A stretch of DNA of 64,000 bases from Candidatus Thiothrix sulfatifontis (GTDB lineage: Bacteria; Pseudomonadota; Gammaproteobacteria; Thiotrichales; Thiotrichaceae): positions 3,576,046 to 3,640,045 of the forward strand of contig CP094685.1 of the NCBI GenBank assembly GCA_022828425.1, written 5' to 3'. A program made the position numbers and the translations under genes. Shown piece after piece: positions 34,965 through 44,275 of the stretch (positions are counted from its first letter, which is position 1; each line of letters starts with the position of its first letter). The notes below the pieces were generated by a model, which saw only the letters and a program-made list of their open reading frames with translations, did no database searches and was not told the origin of the DNA.

Positions 34965-37004
34965 ATGTCCCCAGAAACAAACACACCTCCCACGTTCGCC
35001 GAATTCGGTCTTGCCGCCCCCGTGCTGCAAGCCGTCCTAGACCTCGGCTATGAAACCCCGTCAGCCATTCAAGCTGAAACCATCCCTTACCTGCTGGCAG
35101 GTCGCGACGTCCTCGGACAAGCGCAAACCGGCACAGGTAAAACTGCTGCATTCGCCCTACCCCTGCTCTCACGATTGGACATGAGCAAGACCGGGCCACA
35201 AATTCTCGTCCTCGCGCCGACCCGCGAACTGGCGATTCAAGTTGCCGAAGCGTTTCAGAAATACGCGGGCAAACTCCCCGGTTTCCACGTCATGCCGATT
35301 TACGGCGGACAAGATTACCGCACGCAATTCCGCCAACTCGAACGCGGCGTACAAGTCGTGGTCGGCACACCGGGTCGCGTCATGGATCACCTGCGCCGGG
35401 GTTCACTCAAACTCGACGGCTTGCAAGCACTGGTGCTGGATGAAGCTGACGAAATGCTGCGCATGGGCTTCGTCGATGACATCGAATGGATCATGGAGCA
35501 AACCCCGCCGCAACGCCAAATTGCGCTGTTCTCCGCGACCATGCCACCCGCGATTCACCGCATTGCGCAAAGCTATTTGACTGACCCTGCCGAAGTCAAA
35601 ATCAAGGTTAAAACCACCACCGCCGACACCATCCGCCAGCGTTACTGGTTGGTCAGCGGCTTGCACAAGCTCGACGCGCTGACCCGCATCCTCGAAGCTG
35701 AACCGTTTGATGCCGTCATTCTGTTCGTGCGTACCAAAAATGAAACCGTGGAACTGGCGGACAAACTGCAAGCACGCGGTTACAACGCGGTCGCCCTCAA
35801 CGGTGACATTGCGCAAAACGTGCGCGAACGCACCATCGACCAGTTGAAGAAAGGCAAAATCGACATCCTCGTCGCCACCGACGTAGCCGCACGCGGCTTG
35901 GATGTGGAACGCATCAGCCACGTTATCAACTACGACATTCCGACCGACACCGAATCCTACGTTCACCGCATCGGTCGTACCGGGCGTGCGGGACGTAGCG
36001 GCGAAGCGATTTTGTTCGTATCCCCGCGTGAACGTCACTTACTGCGCAACATCGAACGCGCTACCCGCAAACCGATTGATCTGATGGAATTACCCTCCAC
36101 TGATGTCATCAACAATATGCGGATTGCGCAGTTCAGCCAACGCATCACCGACACGCTGGCAGAAGAAGGCTTGGATTTCTTCTCGCAATTGCTGGAAGTG
36201 TACGAGCGCGAACACAATGTTCCGGCACTCGAAATTGCGGCGGCACTTGCCAAAATGCTGCAAGGCGATTCGCCCTTGTTGCTGGAAGAGCGTAAAAATC
36301 ACCCGGCTTTCAACCCAAATGCGGCGCGTGAACGTGAGCAAGAACAACGCCCCGGCAAGCGCAAATCCAACGCTGCCAACTCCGCGTTCAGCAGCGACGA
36401 CGACACCATTCCAATGGAACGTTTCCGCATTGCGGTTGGGCGTTCGCACGGCGTCAAACCGGGTAATATCGTCGGTGCGATTGCCAATGAAGCAGGCTTA
36501 GACAGCCGCTACATCGGTTATATCGAAATTCAAGACGATTGCAGCTTGGTCGATTTGCCTGCCGGAATGCCGAAAGACATTCTGCACGAATTGCGCACCG
36601 CTCGCGTCGCTGGGCAATTGCTGAATATCGAACCAGCGGGTGAAGCGGCAGCGGATTATTCCCCCAACAAACCCAGTAGTGGCGGTCAACGCCGTGACCG
36701 TGGTGGCGATGACCGTCGCCCGCCACAACGTCGCGATGGCCCACCGCCGCGCCGTGACGGTGGTGGTGCAGCGCGTGGCGGTGATCGCCCCGATCGTCGC
36801 CCACGCACTGAAAAGGAACGTGCCCCGTTTGCAGGCGGTGACAAGCCGCGCTTTGCCGACGAAAAACCCAAGTTCAGTGCTGACAAGCCGCGCTTTGCCG
36901 ACGAAAAGCCCAAGTTTGGCGGTGACAAACCACCGGCACGCAAGCCTGTCATCAAAAAAACAGGCACACCGAATAAGGGAAAAGGAAAACCAGAAAATCT
37001 TTAA
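34965..37004 (+). CDS. deaD: DEAD-box ATP-dependent RNA helicase, DeaD/CsdA-like
   Basis: 679 aa. All helicase motifs are present in order: Q motif (FAEFGLAAPVLQAVLDLGYE), AQTGTGKT, PTRELAIQ, TPGRVMDHL, VLDEADEML, SAT, and in RecA2 VATDVAARGLDVERI and HRIGRTGRAGR. After a spacer of about 90 residues comes a DbpA-type RNA-binding domain (RFRIAVGRSHGVKPGNIVGAI). The tail is strongly basic with RDRGGDDRRPPQRR and repeated KPRFADEKPKF units. It remodels RNA in ribosome assembly and mRNA turnover, often cold-induced. A convergent gene follows after a shared terminator. Confidence 0.93.
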   Translation: MSPETNTPPTFAEFGLAAPVLQAVLDLGYETPSAIQAETIPYLLAGRDVLGQAQTGTGKTAAFALPLLSRLDMSKTGPQILVLAPTRELAIQVAEAFQKYAGKLPGFHVMPIYGGQDYRTQFRQLERGVQVVVGTPGRVMDHLRRGSLKLDGLQALVLDEADEMLRMGFVDDIEWIMEQTPPQRQIALFSATMPPAIHRIAQSYLTDPAEVKIKVKTTTADTIRQRYWLVSGLHKLDALTRILEAEPFDAVILFVRTKNETVELADKLQARGYNAVALNGDIAQNVRERTIDQLKKGKIDILVATDVAARGLDVERISHVINYDIPTDTESYVHRIGRTGRAGRSGEAILFVSPRERHLLRNIERATRKPIDLMELPSTDVINNMRIAQFSQRITDTLAEEGLDFFSQLLEVYEREHNVPALEIAAALAKMLQGDSPLLLEERKNHPAFNPNAAREREQEQRPGKRKSNAANSAFSSDDDTIPMERFRIAVGRSHGVKPGNIVGAIANEAGLDSRYIGYIEIQDDCSLVDLPAGMPKDILHELRTARVAGQLLNIEPAGEAAADYSPNKPSSGGQRRDRGGDDRRPPQRRDGPPPRRDGGGAARGGDRPDRRPRTEKERAPFAGGDKPRFADEKPKFSADKPRFADEKPKFGGDKPPARKPVIKKTGTPNKGKGKPENL

Positions 37005-37028
37005 TCCCTTCTAAACATGAAAAATTTA

Positions 37029-37057
37029 GAGCAAATCGCCCATTCGACGATTTGCTC
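37029..37057. terminator. Bidirectional hairpin between convergent genes
   Basis: GAGCAAATCG at 37029-37038 pairs with CGATTTGCTC at 37048-37057 around a 9-base loop. ATTTTAG follows on the plus side, and CTAAATTTTTC on the minus side. It can end both the helicase and the DUF4340 transcripts, although the stem overlaps the DUF4340 stop codon. Confidence 0.7.
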
Positions 37058-37859
37058 ATTTTAGGGGTAGTAAAGCCTTACGCTGTGGCTCGGCACATAC
37101 GTAACGTATACCTGAGACAATATTAGCCAAAACAAGTTCACCCTCATCTGACAATAAATCCAATGTCGGCACATTGCCATCGTCCAACGTCAATTTAACC
37201 TTACCTTTACTAGCCTCGCCCGCATACGCCTCAACCCGCAACGCATCGGCGGATTGCCATTTTTGCAGCAAGCCCGCTGCACTGGCATTGAAACCGGCGG
37301 GTAATGACACCGCTTTCACCGTGCGTCCTTCCGGCACGAGTTTATTTGCCACCAGGCTTGTCGCCTCCCCCGTCAGCAAACCAAATACCGCTTCCGATAC
37401 CAATTTGATCTTGCCATCATGCAACAGGTAACGCTTGCGGGAAATGGGATTTTCCGCCCCAAATACCAAGGTTTCAGCATTGAAAGCGAGGCTAACACTG
37501 CCCGGTTCAAGCCCGTATTGCTTGAGGTCTTTGCCTGTCGCGTCATAACTGGCGGTCACGGTTTCATCCAAGAGCGTAAACAATTGGCTGATGCGGGTAG
37601 CGTTAGCATCAACCTGTTTCGGCGCAAGCATTCGCCAACGCTCCCCGGCGCGTTCCAGCCGAATCACTTCCGGCGTGGCACTCCCCAATGCGCGGGTAAT
37701 CGTCACGCGGGTAATATCCCCCCGCGTCAGGCGCAATAAAGTGTCGGGCTGGGCAGCCGGTTGCTGCATTTGCCACCACGCTAACGCCCCCAAGCCTCCC
37801 ACCAGCACTAACAGCGCAAGGTTCAGCACCCAACGCCGCGTTTGTGTCACATTACTCAT
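37056..37859 (-). CDS. DUF4340-domain membrane-anchored protein
   Basis: 267 aa from ATG 37859, which follows the GldG-like stop by one base with GGAGACG as ribosome site; a longer ORF to 37952 lies inside the previous gene. One N-terminal membrane segment (VLNLALLVLVGGLGALAWWQ), then a beta-rich periplasmic DUF4340 region (DITRVTITRALGSATPEVIRLE, WRMLAPKQVDANATRISQL). DUF4340 proteins regularly follow GldG-like genes and are thought to be accessory parts of that ABC system; their role is unknown. Last gene of a four-gene operon. Confidence 0.85.
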   Translation of the reverse strand: MSNVTQTRRWVLNLALLVLVGGLGALAWWQMQQPAAQPDTLLRLTRGDITRVTITRALGSATPEVIRLERAGERWRMLAPKQVDANATRISQLFTLLDETVTASYDATGKDLKQYGLEPGSVSLAFNAETLVFGAENPISRKRYLLHDGKIKLVSEAVFGLLTGEATSLVANKLVPEGRTVKAVSLPAGFNASAAGLLQKWQSADALRVEAYAGEASKGKVKLTLDDGNVPTLDLLSDEGELVLANIVSGIRYVCAEPQRKALLPLK

Positions 37860-37860
37860 C

Positions 37861-39261
37861 TCAACGTCTCCGTCTGCGCCACCAAATCCACAAACCTGCC
37901 GCCAATAAGCCCAGCGGCAAGACAAACAGGAAGAACGTACCCAACACCGCACCGCTGGTTTCGCTCAACGCCAATTGCGTATCAGGGGCGCGAATCACCG
38001 GGACTTTCAGCAAACTGTCATCAGCACTCAACCAGTTGAAAATATTGCTGGCAAGATCCAAGTTCGCCCCCTGCCCAATGAAACTGTTCAGCATGAAATC
38101 GCTATCACCCATCACGACAACCCGCTGTTCGCTTCGACTGCGCTCAGCGACCGTTTCCAACTGCCGTACCAAACTCACGCCGAGCGGCACTGGCCCCGGC
38201 TGATCATCGCTGCCCTCGTCGAATTTCACCGCGCCTTCCAATACCCCGCTGCTTTCCAACCAACTCGCAGGCAAGGTGTACAGAAACTCCTCTGCTTGCC
38301 AGATAAGAGCGCCATCTTTTGTTTCGGCTTGCGGGTCACGCGCCACCATCGTTGCAAACGGAAACACGGTTTGCTTGCCTGCCAGTTTGCTCACCAGCTC
38401 CGCTTTGCCGTAATCGACCACAGGCACGACCGCAGGGTGATTAATTCCCAACATCGCCTGCAAATCTTCATTGGCATCAATCACCGTGCCGGTGTGGATT
38501 TGCACACCCAGCAATTCCTCCAGCACTTGCAGTCCGTGCAAACCACCGGGGTCTTGCAACCACAACAAATTACCGCCTTGTTCCACATAGGTTTTCAATA
38601 CCGCGACTTCACCGGGCAAGAAATCCTGTTGGGGCGCGGCAATCACCGCAAAACTGGCATTCTGTGGAATCGACTGCGTGCGCACCAGATTATGCGGTTG
38701 CACCAAAAATCCGCTGCGTTGCAACTGCGCCACCAATTGCGACATGCCGGTGGATTCTGATGACAAGGGTTGGCGTTCTCCATGCCCTTCCAAAAACACC
38801 ACCAAACGCTCACCGCCCCGACTCATGCGCTGAATCGCATTGCCGATGGTTTGCTCACTGGCAGAATCCATTACCTCGCTGCGTTCCCCCAAATGAATCG
38901 CCAACTGCCCGGAATGCTCAATCCCATCTTGCTGCGCCCGTGCGGGATCAAGATCAGGGTTCACAAATTCCAGCGTGGTATCCGGCTTCACGCGCTGGTA
39001 TTTCGCCACCAAATCCTTCACTTGCGTCTGCAAGGTCGGGTTATCGGGAATGTAGGCAATAAACGCCAACGGCTGATCCAGATTTTTCAGCAACGTCTGC
39101 GTCGGCGCAGACAGGCTATTGCGACCACTTTGCGTCCAGTCCGCCACAAACGTAAATTCGCGACTCAAAAAACCCAACAGCCCAATAATCAGCACCAATA
39201 ACAGATAGAAAATAGCATTGTGCAGCCCAATCCAACGGTGGGAAGTTTTATTCATTTTCAT
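37861..39261 (-). CDS. GldG-like ABC system substrate-binding-type protein
   Basis: 466 aa. One N-terminal membrane segment (IFYLLLVLIIGLLGFLSREF), a large periplasmic domain of the GldG type (RNSLSAPTQTLLKNLDQPLAFIAYI, VFLEGHGERQ, LLWLQDPGGLHGLQ), and a C-terminal membrane helix followed by WWRRRRR. In Bacteroidetes GldA-GldF-GldG forms an ABC transporter needed for gliding; similar sets in proteobacteria have unclear cargo. A short Arg-Ser repeat (VAERSRSEQRVV) is encoded at 38130-38153 by a dispersed repeat element. Encoded between the permease and DUF4340 genes. Confidence 0.85.
   Translation of the reverse strand: MKMNKTSHRWIGLHNAIFYLLLVLIIGLLGFLSREFTFVADWTQSGRNSLSAPTQTLLKNLDQPLAFIAYIPDNPTLQTQVKDLVAKYQRVKPDTTLEFVNPDLDPARAQQDGIEHSGQLAIHLGERSEVMDSASEQTIGNAIQRMSRGGERLVVFLEGHGERQPLSSESTGMSQLVAQLQRSGFLVQPHNLVRTQSIPQNASFAVIAAPQQDFLPGEVAVLKTYVEQGGNLLWLQDPGGLHGLQVLEELLGVQIHTGTVIDANEDLQAMLGINHPAVVPVVDYGKAELVSKLAGKQTVFPFATMVARDPQAETKDGALIWQAEEFLYTLPASWLESSGVLEGAVKFDEGSDDQPGPVPLGVSLVRQLETVAERSRSEQRVVVMGDSDFMLNSFIGQGANLDLASNIFNWLSADDSLLKVPVIRAPDTQLALSETSGAVLGTFFLFVLPLGLLAAGLWIWWRRRRR
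38130..38153 (-). repeat. Dispersed REP-like element inside the gldG-like gene
   Basis: CGCTTCGACTGCGCTCAGCG followed by ACCG is read in frame on the minus strand as ERSRSEQ. A related segment (CTTCGACTTCGCTCAGGGAA) lies in pilR at 52010-52047. Such sequences are common as REP-like repeats in proteobacterial genomes. Confidence 0.6.
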
Positions 39262-39267
39262 TGTTGC

Positions 39268-40029
39268 TTACCCCTGTAACCGATCATTATCGAGTTTGCG
39301 GATGGTCAAAATCAGAAACCCCGCAATAAACAGCCCGTAATACACCAGATCAGTGCTATTAAACATACCGCTGGCGAACGACAAAAAATGCCCAAATGCC
39401 GACAAATACACAAACAATTCACTCGCCGACCCTTGCGCATTCCCCGACTGATACAACACATCCAACAGCAGCAAAAAACCAAACGTCGTGACAGCAGCAA
39501 TCACCGGCTGCCGCGCCAACGAGGATAAAAACAAACCCGCTGCCGCAAACGCTGCCAATAACAACAGCAACCCCAAGGATGCGGCGGCTAATTGCCCCCA
39601 ATCCAACGGGGTCGCCAGCGCCAACGACAGCGGCATCAATGCCACTAACGCCACGAACAGCACTACAAAACCCAGTACGCTCAAATACTTACCCAACACA
39701 ATCTGCGTATTCGAAACCGGCGAAGACGTCAATAAAATCAAGGTTTGATTCATGCGCTCTTCCGCAAATAAGCGCATCGTAATCAACGGCGTGACCACCA
39801 ACATAATCGACGCGGCGGTCGAAAACAAAAACGGAATCAGCGCCTCACTAATCCCCGCCATATCCTCCGCCCCCACTGCCGTCGCTTGCGTTTGCAAGGT
39901 GTATTCATTCACCCCCAGCAAAAACATCCACGCCAAAATAAACTGCACCACCGCCAAAATGCTCCACGCTAATGGCGACACAAACATGCGGCGAAATTCG
40001 GTACTCGCAATTACCCAAATAGCCCTCAT
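39268..40029 (-). CDS. ABC-2 type permease, GldF-like
   Basis: 253 aa with six membrane segments and no large soluble domain. It opens with FRRMFVSPLAWSILAVVQFILAW, typical of GldF/NosY-like permeases, and includes AEERMNQTLILLTSSPVSNTQIVLGKYL, the conserved cytoplasmic coupling region. It overlaps the ATPase gene by 4 bases, so the two are translationally coupled and probably form the membrane channel and motor of one transporter with the GldG-like and DUF4340 proteins. Confidence 0.88.
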   Translation of the reverse strand: MRAIWVIASTEFRRMFVSPLAWSILAVVQFILAWMFLLGVNEYTLQTQATAVGAEDMAGISEALIPFLFSTAASIMLVVTPLITMRLFAEERMNQTLILLTSSPVSNTQIVLGKYLSVLGFVVLFVALVALMPLSLALATPLDWGQLAAASLGLLLLLAAFAAAGLFLSSLARQPVIAAVTTFGFLLLLDVLYQSGNAQGSASELFVYLSAFGHFLSFASGMFNSTDLVYYGLFIAGFLILTIRKLDNDRLQG

Positions 40030-40781
40030 GCTGCCACCTCCTGCTGCGCATCGCTCAGTGCTTCTTCGCGGAAAATCAGGTCGAAAAACACTTTTTCCAA
40101 GGATTCCACCCCATCCAACGTACCGTTAAACACCGTTTTACCCCGATTAAGAATTTGCACCCGATCACACACCGCCTGCACTTCCGGCAAAATGTGGGTC
40201 GACAAAATAATGCCGTGATCCTTACCCAATTCGCGGATCAGGCTGCGAATTTCGCGAATTTGAATCGGGTCCAAACCGACCGTCGGCTCATCCAAAATCA
40301 CCACCGCTGGATTATGCAAAATGGCCTGTGCAATCCCCACCCGCTGCCGAAATCCCTTGGAAAGGTTGCCAATCAGCCGCTTATTAACCGCTTGCAAACC
40401 ACAACGCTCACTGGCGTAATCCACTGCCTTGCGACACTGCGCGGCGGGAACGTTACGCAAACGGGCGCAATAATGCAGGTATTCGCTCACCGTCAAATCG
40501 CGGTACACCGGCGGCTGTTCCGGCAAATAGCCGAGTTGCTGCTTGGCCTTACGTGGTTCATCCAATAAATCAATGCCATTGATCTTAATTTCACCCGTGC
40601 TAGGGGCAAGATTGCCGGTCAACATTTGCATGGTGGTTGATTTCCCCGCACCATTCGGCCCCAGTAAGCCCAAGACCTCGCCTTTGTCCAAGACAACTTC
40701 CAAATTATTTACGGCGCAGTGCTCGCTGTAGTAGCGTGATAATCCTACTGCACTAATCAACCTATCTTGATGATTTATCAT
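40026..40781 (-). CDS. ABC transporter ATPase, GldA-like
   Basis: 251 aa from ATG 40781; longer starts to 40823 exist but give a poor N-terminus. Walker A (GLLGPNGAGKSTTMQML), Q loop, signature (NLSKGFRQRVGIAQAIL), Walker B (AVVILDEPTVGLDP) and H loop (STHILPE) are all intact. It powers the GldF-like permease encoded immediately downstream. The set may serve gliding, surface-protein handling or polysaccharide traffic; the window offers no direct evidence for one of these. Confidence 0.9.
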   Translation of the reverse strand: MINHQDRLISAVGLSRYYSEHCAVNNLEVVLDKGEVLGLLGPNGAGKSTTMQMLTGNLAPSTGEIKINGIDLLDEPRKAKQQLGYLPEQPPVYRDLTVSEYLHYCARLRNVPAAQCRKAVDYASERCGLQAVNKRLIGNLSKGFRQRVGIAQAILHNPAVVILDEPTVGLDPIQIREIRSLIRELGKDHGIILSTHILPEVQAVCDRVQILNRGKTVFNGTLDGVESLEKVFFDLIFREEALSDAQQEVAA

Positions 40782-40981
40782 GTGACTTGCCCTTGTTGAT
40801 TCAGCCTTCATTAATGAAAACACATAATTGATAAAAATTTTCTATGATTTTGGGGGTTGAACTTAACAGCATATCGAATAGACTGAAGCCATTGTAACGC
40901 GAAAAACACTTCTCAGGTTTGGGGATTTGACCAGTGCAGCGTTGACGAAAGGTTTAGTTGGGCTTACTAAAGGTATCAAAC

Positions 40982-41497
40982 ATGAGTGTCGAAATGGCTA
41001 GAAACTGGTTCTTGCTGACCAGCAAACCGCACAAGGATGAAGTGGCAGAATTTCAACTGCGCAATCAAGGCTATGAAGTTTATCGACCACTGGCTAAACG
41101 CTTGCGTACCCAACGCGGCAAAGTGATCACCAAAATTGAATCCCTGTTTCCACGTTACCTGTTCATTCATTTGGATGACGGCGTGAATGATAACTGGGCA
41201 CCCATTCGTTCCACCACCGGCATTAGCAGTTTTGTGCGCTTCGGCACCGAAGCAGCACGCGTACCTGACACACTGATAGCCACCCTCAAAGATCAAGAAA
41301 CGTTATTTGGTGAGCGTGCGATTGATCTCGATCGCTACCACAGCGGCGATAAAGTCGTGATCACCGAAGGCCCTTTCCGAGGTTTGGAAGCGATTTTCCA
41401 AAAATACGATGGCGAAGAGCGGGTTATTGTGTTGCTGGAAATTCTCCACAAGCCCACCAAATTGAAATTGAATCCGGGGCATTTGTACGCCGCCTGA
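40982..41497 (+). CDS. rfaH: RfaH, specialised NusG-like elongation factor
   Basis: 171 aa from ATG 40982 (AAAGG upstream). NGN domain at the N-terminus (NWFLLTSKPHKDEVAEFQLRNQGYEVYRPL, PRYLFIHLDD) and a short C-terminal KOW domain (GDKVVITEGPFRGLEAIF). It binds RNA polymerase at ops elements and lets it read through long surface-polysaccharide operons while recruiting ribosomes. The polysaccharide operon in this window is a natural target, but I found no convincing ops element in its leader. Encoded alone, convergent with the pteridine reductase gene. Confidence 0.9.
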   Translation: MSVEMARNWFLLTSKPHKDEVAEFQLRNQGYEVYRPLAKRLRTQRGKVITKIESLFPRYLFIHLDDGVNDNWAPIRSTTGISSFVRFGTEAARVPDTLIATLKDQETLFGERAIDLDRYHSGDKVVITEGPFRGLEAIFQKYDGEERVIVLLEILHKPTKLKLNPGHLYAA

Positions 41498-41505
41498 GTA
41501 CCGTG

Positions 41506-42249
41506 CTAGTGGTTAAGCAAGCGTCCCCCATCAACGGGGATGACTTGTCCGGTGATGTAATCCGCATCGCGCACCAAAAATAGTACGGTTTTGGCAATAT
41601 CGGCGGGGCTGCCTTCACGTTTCAAGGCCGTTTTCGCCAGAATTTCGGCGTGCATCGCGTGATTAGCGGGCATTTCCGGCCACAAGATCGCGCCGGGCGC
41701 AATGCCATTCACCCGCACATCCGGCCCTAATTCGCGTGCCAGCACTTGGGTCAACATCAACAAACCGGCTTTGGCAGTGCAATAGGCCGCGTAACCTTGC
41801 AAGGGGCGCATTCCGTGAATATCGACCATATTGATTATGCAGCCGTGATTGGCTTGTAAATGCGGCGCGGCGGCTTGCGCCATGAAGAGCGGCGCTTTCA
41901 GGTTGGTGCCGATCAGGTCATCAAACTGTTGTTCGGTCACGGTGGCTAAGGGCGTGGGGTAAAACGATGAGGCATTGTTTACCAAAATATCTAATCTGCC
42001 CGCTTGTTCAAGGGTTTGCGTGATTAAGTTGGGGATGCTGGCGATGTCGCGTAAATCACCGCGCACTAAAAAGCAGGCGTTTTCACGTTGCGCGTTTAAT
42101 TCGGCTTGCAGTTGTTCGGCATCCGTTGCGGAATTGCGGTAGTGGATGACGACGGTTGCACCTGAGCTGTGGAGCGTGCGGGCGATTTCGGCGCCGATGC
42201 GACGGGCTGCGCCTGTGAGGAGTGCTACTTTACCTTGTAATGTCGCCAT
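41506..42249 (-). CDS. Pteridine reductase (FolM/PTR1-like SDR)
   Basis: 247 aa from ATG 42249, placed 6 bases after AGAAGG. SDR fold with the pteridine-reductase cofactor motif TGAARRIG (Arg in place of Gly in TGxxxGIG), LVNNASSFYPTPL, and catalytic Asp/Tyr/Lys in NMVDIHGMRPLQGYAAYCTAKAG. The Asp in place of the usual Ser is typical of PTR1/FolM. It reduces dihydropterins or dihydrofolate with NADPH. It is divergent from the midA-like gene with 47 bases between starts, so they share a promoter region. Confidence 0.88.
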   Translation of the reverse strand: MATLQGKVALLTGAARRIGAEIARTLHSSGATVVIHYRNSATDAEQLQAELNAQRENACFLVRGDLRDIASIPNLITQTLEQAGRLDILVNNASSFYPTPLATVTEQQFDDLIGTNLKAPLFMAQAAAPHLQANHGCIINMVDIHGMRPLQGYAAYCTAKAGLLMLTQVLARELGPDVRVNGIAPGAILWPEMPANHAMHAEILAKTALKREGSPADIAKTVLFLVRDADYITGQVIPVDGGRLLNH

Positions 42250-42296
42250 GCCATACCTTCTGTTAAGCTTTGTATTTTCCACCATCATAACCTGAC

Positions 42297-43415
42297 ATGC
42301 GCGTTACCGACACATTACCCACACCTTCCGCCGAGGCATTAGCCCACAGCGAACAACTCGCCCAACGCATCCGTGCGGCAATTGAACGCAACGGTGGTAG
42401 CATTTCCTTCCACCATTTCATGCAAATGGCGCTCTACGAACCGGGCTTGGGCTATTACGTCGCCGGTTTACGCAAAATCGGGCAGGCAGGCGATTTCATC
42501 ACCGCACCGGAAATTTCCCCGCTCTTCTCGCAATGCCTTGCCAACCAATGTGCGCAAGTACTGACCGAACTTGGCGGCGGCGACATACTGGAATTGGGTG
42601 CGGGCAGCGGCATCATGGCAGCGGATATGCTGGCACATTTGGAAAACATCGGCTGCTTACCTGACCATTACCTGATATTGGATCTCAGCCCCGAATTACG
42701 CGACCGCCAACGCCAAACCTTGCAAAAACACGTGCCACATTTGCTGGAGCGGGTGGAATGGTTAGACCGCTTGCCTGCAACCCCACTACGCGGCGTGATT
42801 GTGGGCAACGAGGTGCTGGATGCGATGCCAGTGGAATTGTTTACGCTGGTCGATGGCGAAAAAGTCATTCGTCACGTCACTACACAAGCTCAAGATTTTG
42901 CATTAGTCGCCGTAGAGGGCAACTACACCTCTGAATTCAACCCTGCCCTGCCCGCCTGGATGCGCAGCATGGCAGACACCCTCGCCGCAGGCGTCTTGCT
43001 GCTAATCGACTACGGTTACGAACACGCCGATTATTACCGACCGGAACGCACCGCAGGCACATTGCTATGCCATTACCAACACCGTGTACACGCCAACCCA
43101 CTGATTTACCCCGGTTTGCAAGACATTACCGCCAGCGTCGACTTCACTGCGGTGGCAAATGCGGGGCTGGATGCGGGTTTGGAATTGGCAGGCTACACCA
43201 CCCAAGCGATGTTCCTCGCCAACAGCGGCTTGGAAACCGTATTCATGCAAGCACTGGAAGCCAATCCGAATAAGCAATACCCACTCGCCCAACAAGTACG
43301 CACCTTAAGCCTGCCCGCCGAAATGGGCGAACGTTTCAAGGTCATGGCATTTAGTCGGGGGTTTATGCCAGAACTGCAAGGTTTTCGATTGGGCAGCCAG
43401 CAACATCGCTTATAA
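42297..43415 (+). CDS. MidA/NDUFAF7-family SAM-dependent methyltransferase
   Basis: 372 aa. The N-terminus is the family signature ([23 protein letters not shown]), followed by [20 protein letters not shown] and the SAM site [16 protein letters not shown], then [14 protein letters not shown] and [13 protein letters not shown]. The mitochondrial homologue NDUFAF7 dimethylates an arginine of complex I subunit NDUFS2; the bacterial target is not settled. Encoded divergently from the pteridine reductase and 32 bases before uppP. Confidence 0.9.
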   Translation: MRVTDTLPTPSAEALAHSEQLAQRIRAAIERNGGSISFHHFMQMALYEPGLGYYVAGLRKIGQAGDFITAPEISPLFSQCLANQCAQVLTELGGGDILELGAGSGIMAADMLAHLENIGCLPDHYLILDLSPELRDRQRQTLQKHVPHLLERVEWLDRLPATPLRGVIVGNEVLDAMPVELFTLVDGEKVIRHVTTQAQDFALVAVEGNYTSEFNPALPAWMRSMADTLAAGVLLLIDYGYEHADYYRPERTAGTLLCHYQHRVHANPLIYPGLQDITASVDFTAVANAGLDAGLELAGYTTQAMFLANSGLETVFMQALEANPNKQYPLAQQVRTLSLPAEMGERFKVMAFSRGFMPELQGFRLGSQQHRL

Positions 43416-43447
43416 TCTCGCGACTAAATACACACCAAAGGACATTT

Positions 43448-44275
43448 ATGGATTTTCTTTTACTGCTGAAAGCCGCTGTCATGGGGCTAGTGGAAGGCGC
43501 AACCGAATTTTTGCCGGTTTCCAGTACCGGACACCTGATTCTCGCCGGTGACTTGATGAACTTTATGGATCACGACAAACGCGGCGTGTTTGAAATTGCC
43601 ATTCAATTAGGCGCTATTCTCGCGGTAATTTGGGAATACCGCACCCGTTTCATCAGCACCTTCGCGGGCATTGGGCGTGACCCCGTTGCCAACCGCCTAC
43701 TGATTAACTTAGCGATTGCGTTTTTGCCGTTAGCGGTATTGGGCTTGATGTTTGGTGACATGATCAAAGCCGTTTTGTTTAACCCGGTGCCCGTGGCGAT
43801 TGCATTCATCGTCGGGGGGTTTATCATTTTGTGGGCGGAAAAACGCCAGCATAACGTTACCATTGCAACCGTGGATGATATTCGCCCCCAAGATGCGTTG
43901 AAGCTCGGTTTAGCGCAAGCAGTTGCCCTGATTCCGGGGATGTCGCGTTCAGGCTCAACCATTATCGGTGGGCTGTTTTTTGGGCTGTCACGTAAAGCAG
44001 CGGCGGAATTTTCATTCTTTCTTGCCGTACCAACCTTGGGGATAGCCTCGGTCTATTCCATGTACAAAGAACGCGCGTTGTTGAGCATGGATGACATGGG
44101 CGCATGGGCAGTCGGTTTTGTGTTTGCCTTCATCAGCGCCATGATTGCGGTACGGGCGTTGATTCGTTACGTTAGCAACAACGATTTCACGGTATTCGCG
44201 TGGTACCGAATTGCCTTTGGCATCATTGTTATTATTACCGCTTACACCGGATTGGTGGAGTGGACAGTCCACTAA
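43448..44275 (+). CDS. uppP: Undecaprenyl-diphosphatase
   Basis: 275 aa with about eight membrane segments. Both active-site motifs of the BacA/UppP family are present: [17 protein letters not shown] near residue 17 and [20 protein letters not shown] near residue 165. It removes a phosphate from undecaprenyl diphosphate so that the carrier lipid can return to peptidoglycan, O-antigen and capsule synthesis. It ends 4 bases inside the convergent acyltransferase gene. Confidence 0.95.
   Translation: MDFLLLLKAAVMGLVEGATEFLPVSSTGHLILAGDLMNFMDHDKRGVFEIAIQLGAILAVIWEYRTRFISTFAGIGRDPVANRLLINLAIAFLPLAVLGLMFGDMIKAVLFNPVPVAIAFIVGGFIILWAEKRQHNVTIATVDDIRPQDALKLGLAQAVALIPGMSRSGSTIIGGLFFGLSRKAAAEFSFFLAVPTLGIASVYSMYKERALLSMDDMGAWAVGFVFAFISAMIAVRALIRYVSNNDFTVFAWYRIAFGIIVIITAYTGLVEWTVH

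Noticed and set aside
35403-36038. Minus-strand frame of 211 codons opposite the DEAD-box gene
   Set aside because: Shadow of the helicase core.
37975-38760. Plus-strand frame of 261 codons opposite the gldG-like gene
   Set aside because: Shadow; rich in Arg, His and Gln, no start signal, and the minus frame fits the family.
42393-42407. GGTGGTAGCATTTCC as an RfaH ops element
   Set aside because: It lies inside the conserved GGSIS codons of the midA-like gene and is not in an operon leader, so the match is probably chance.
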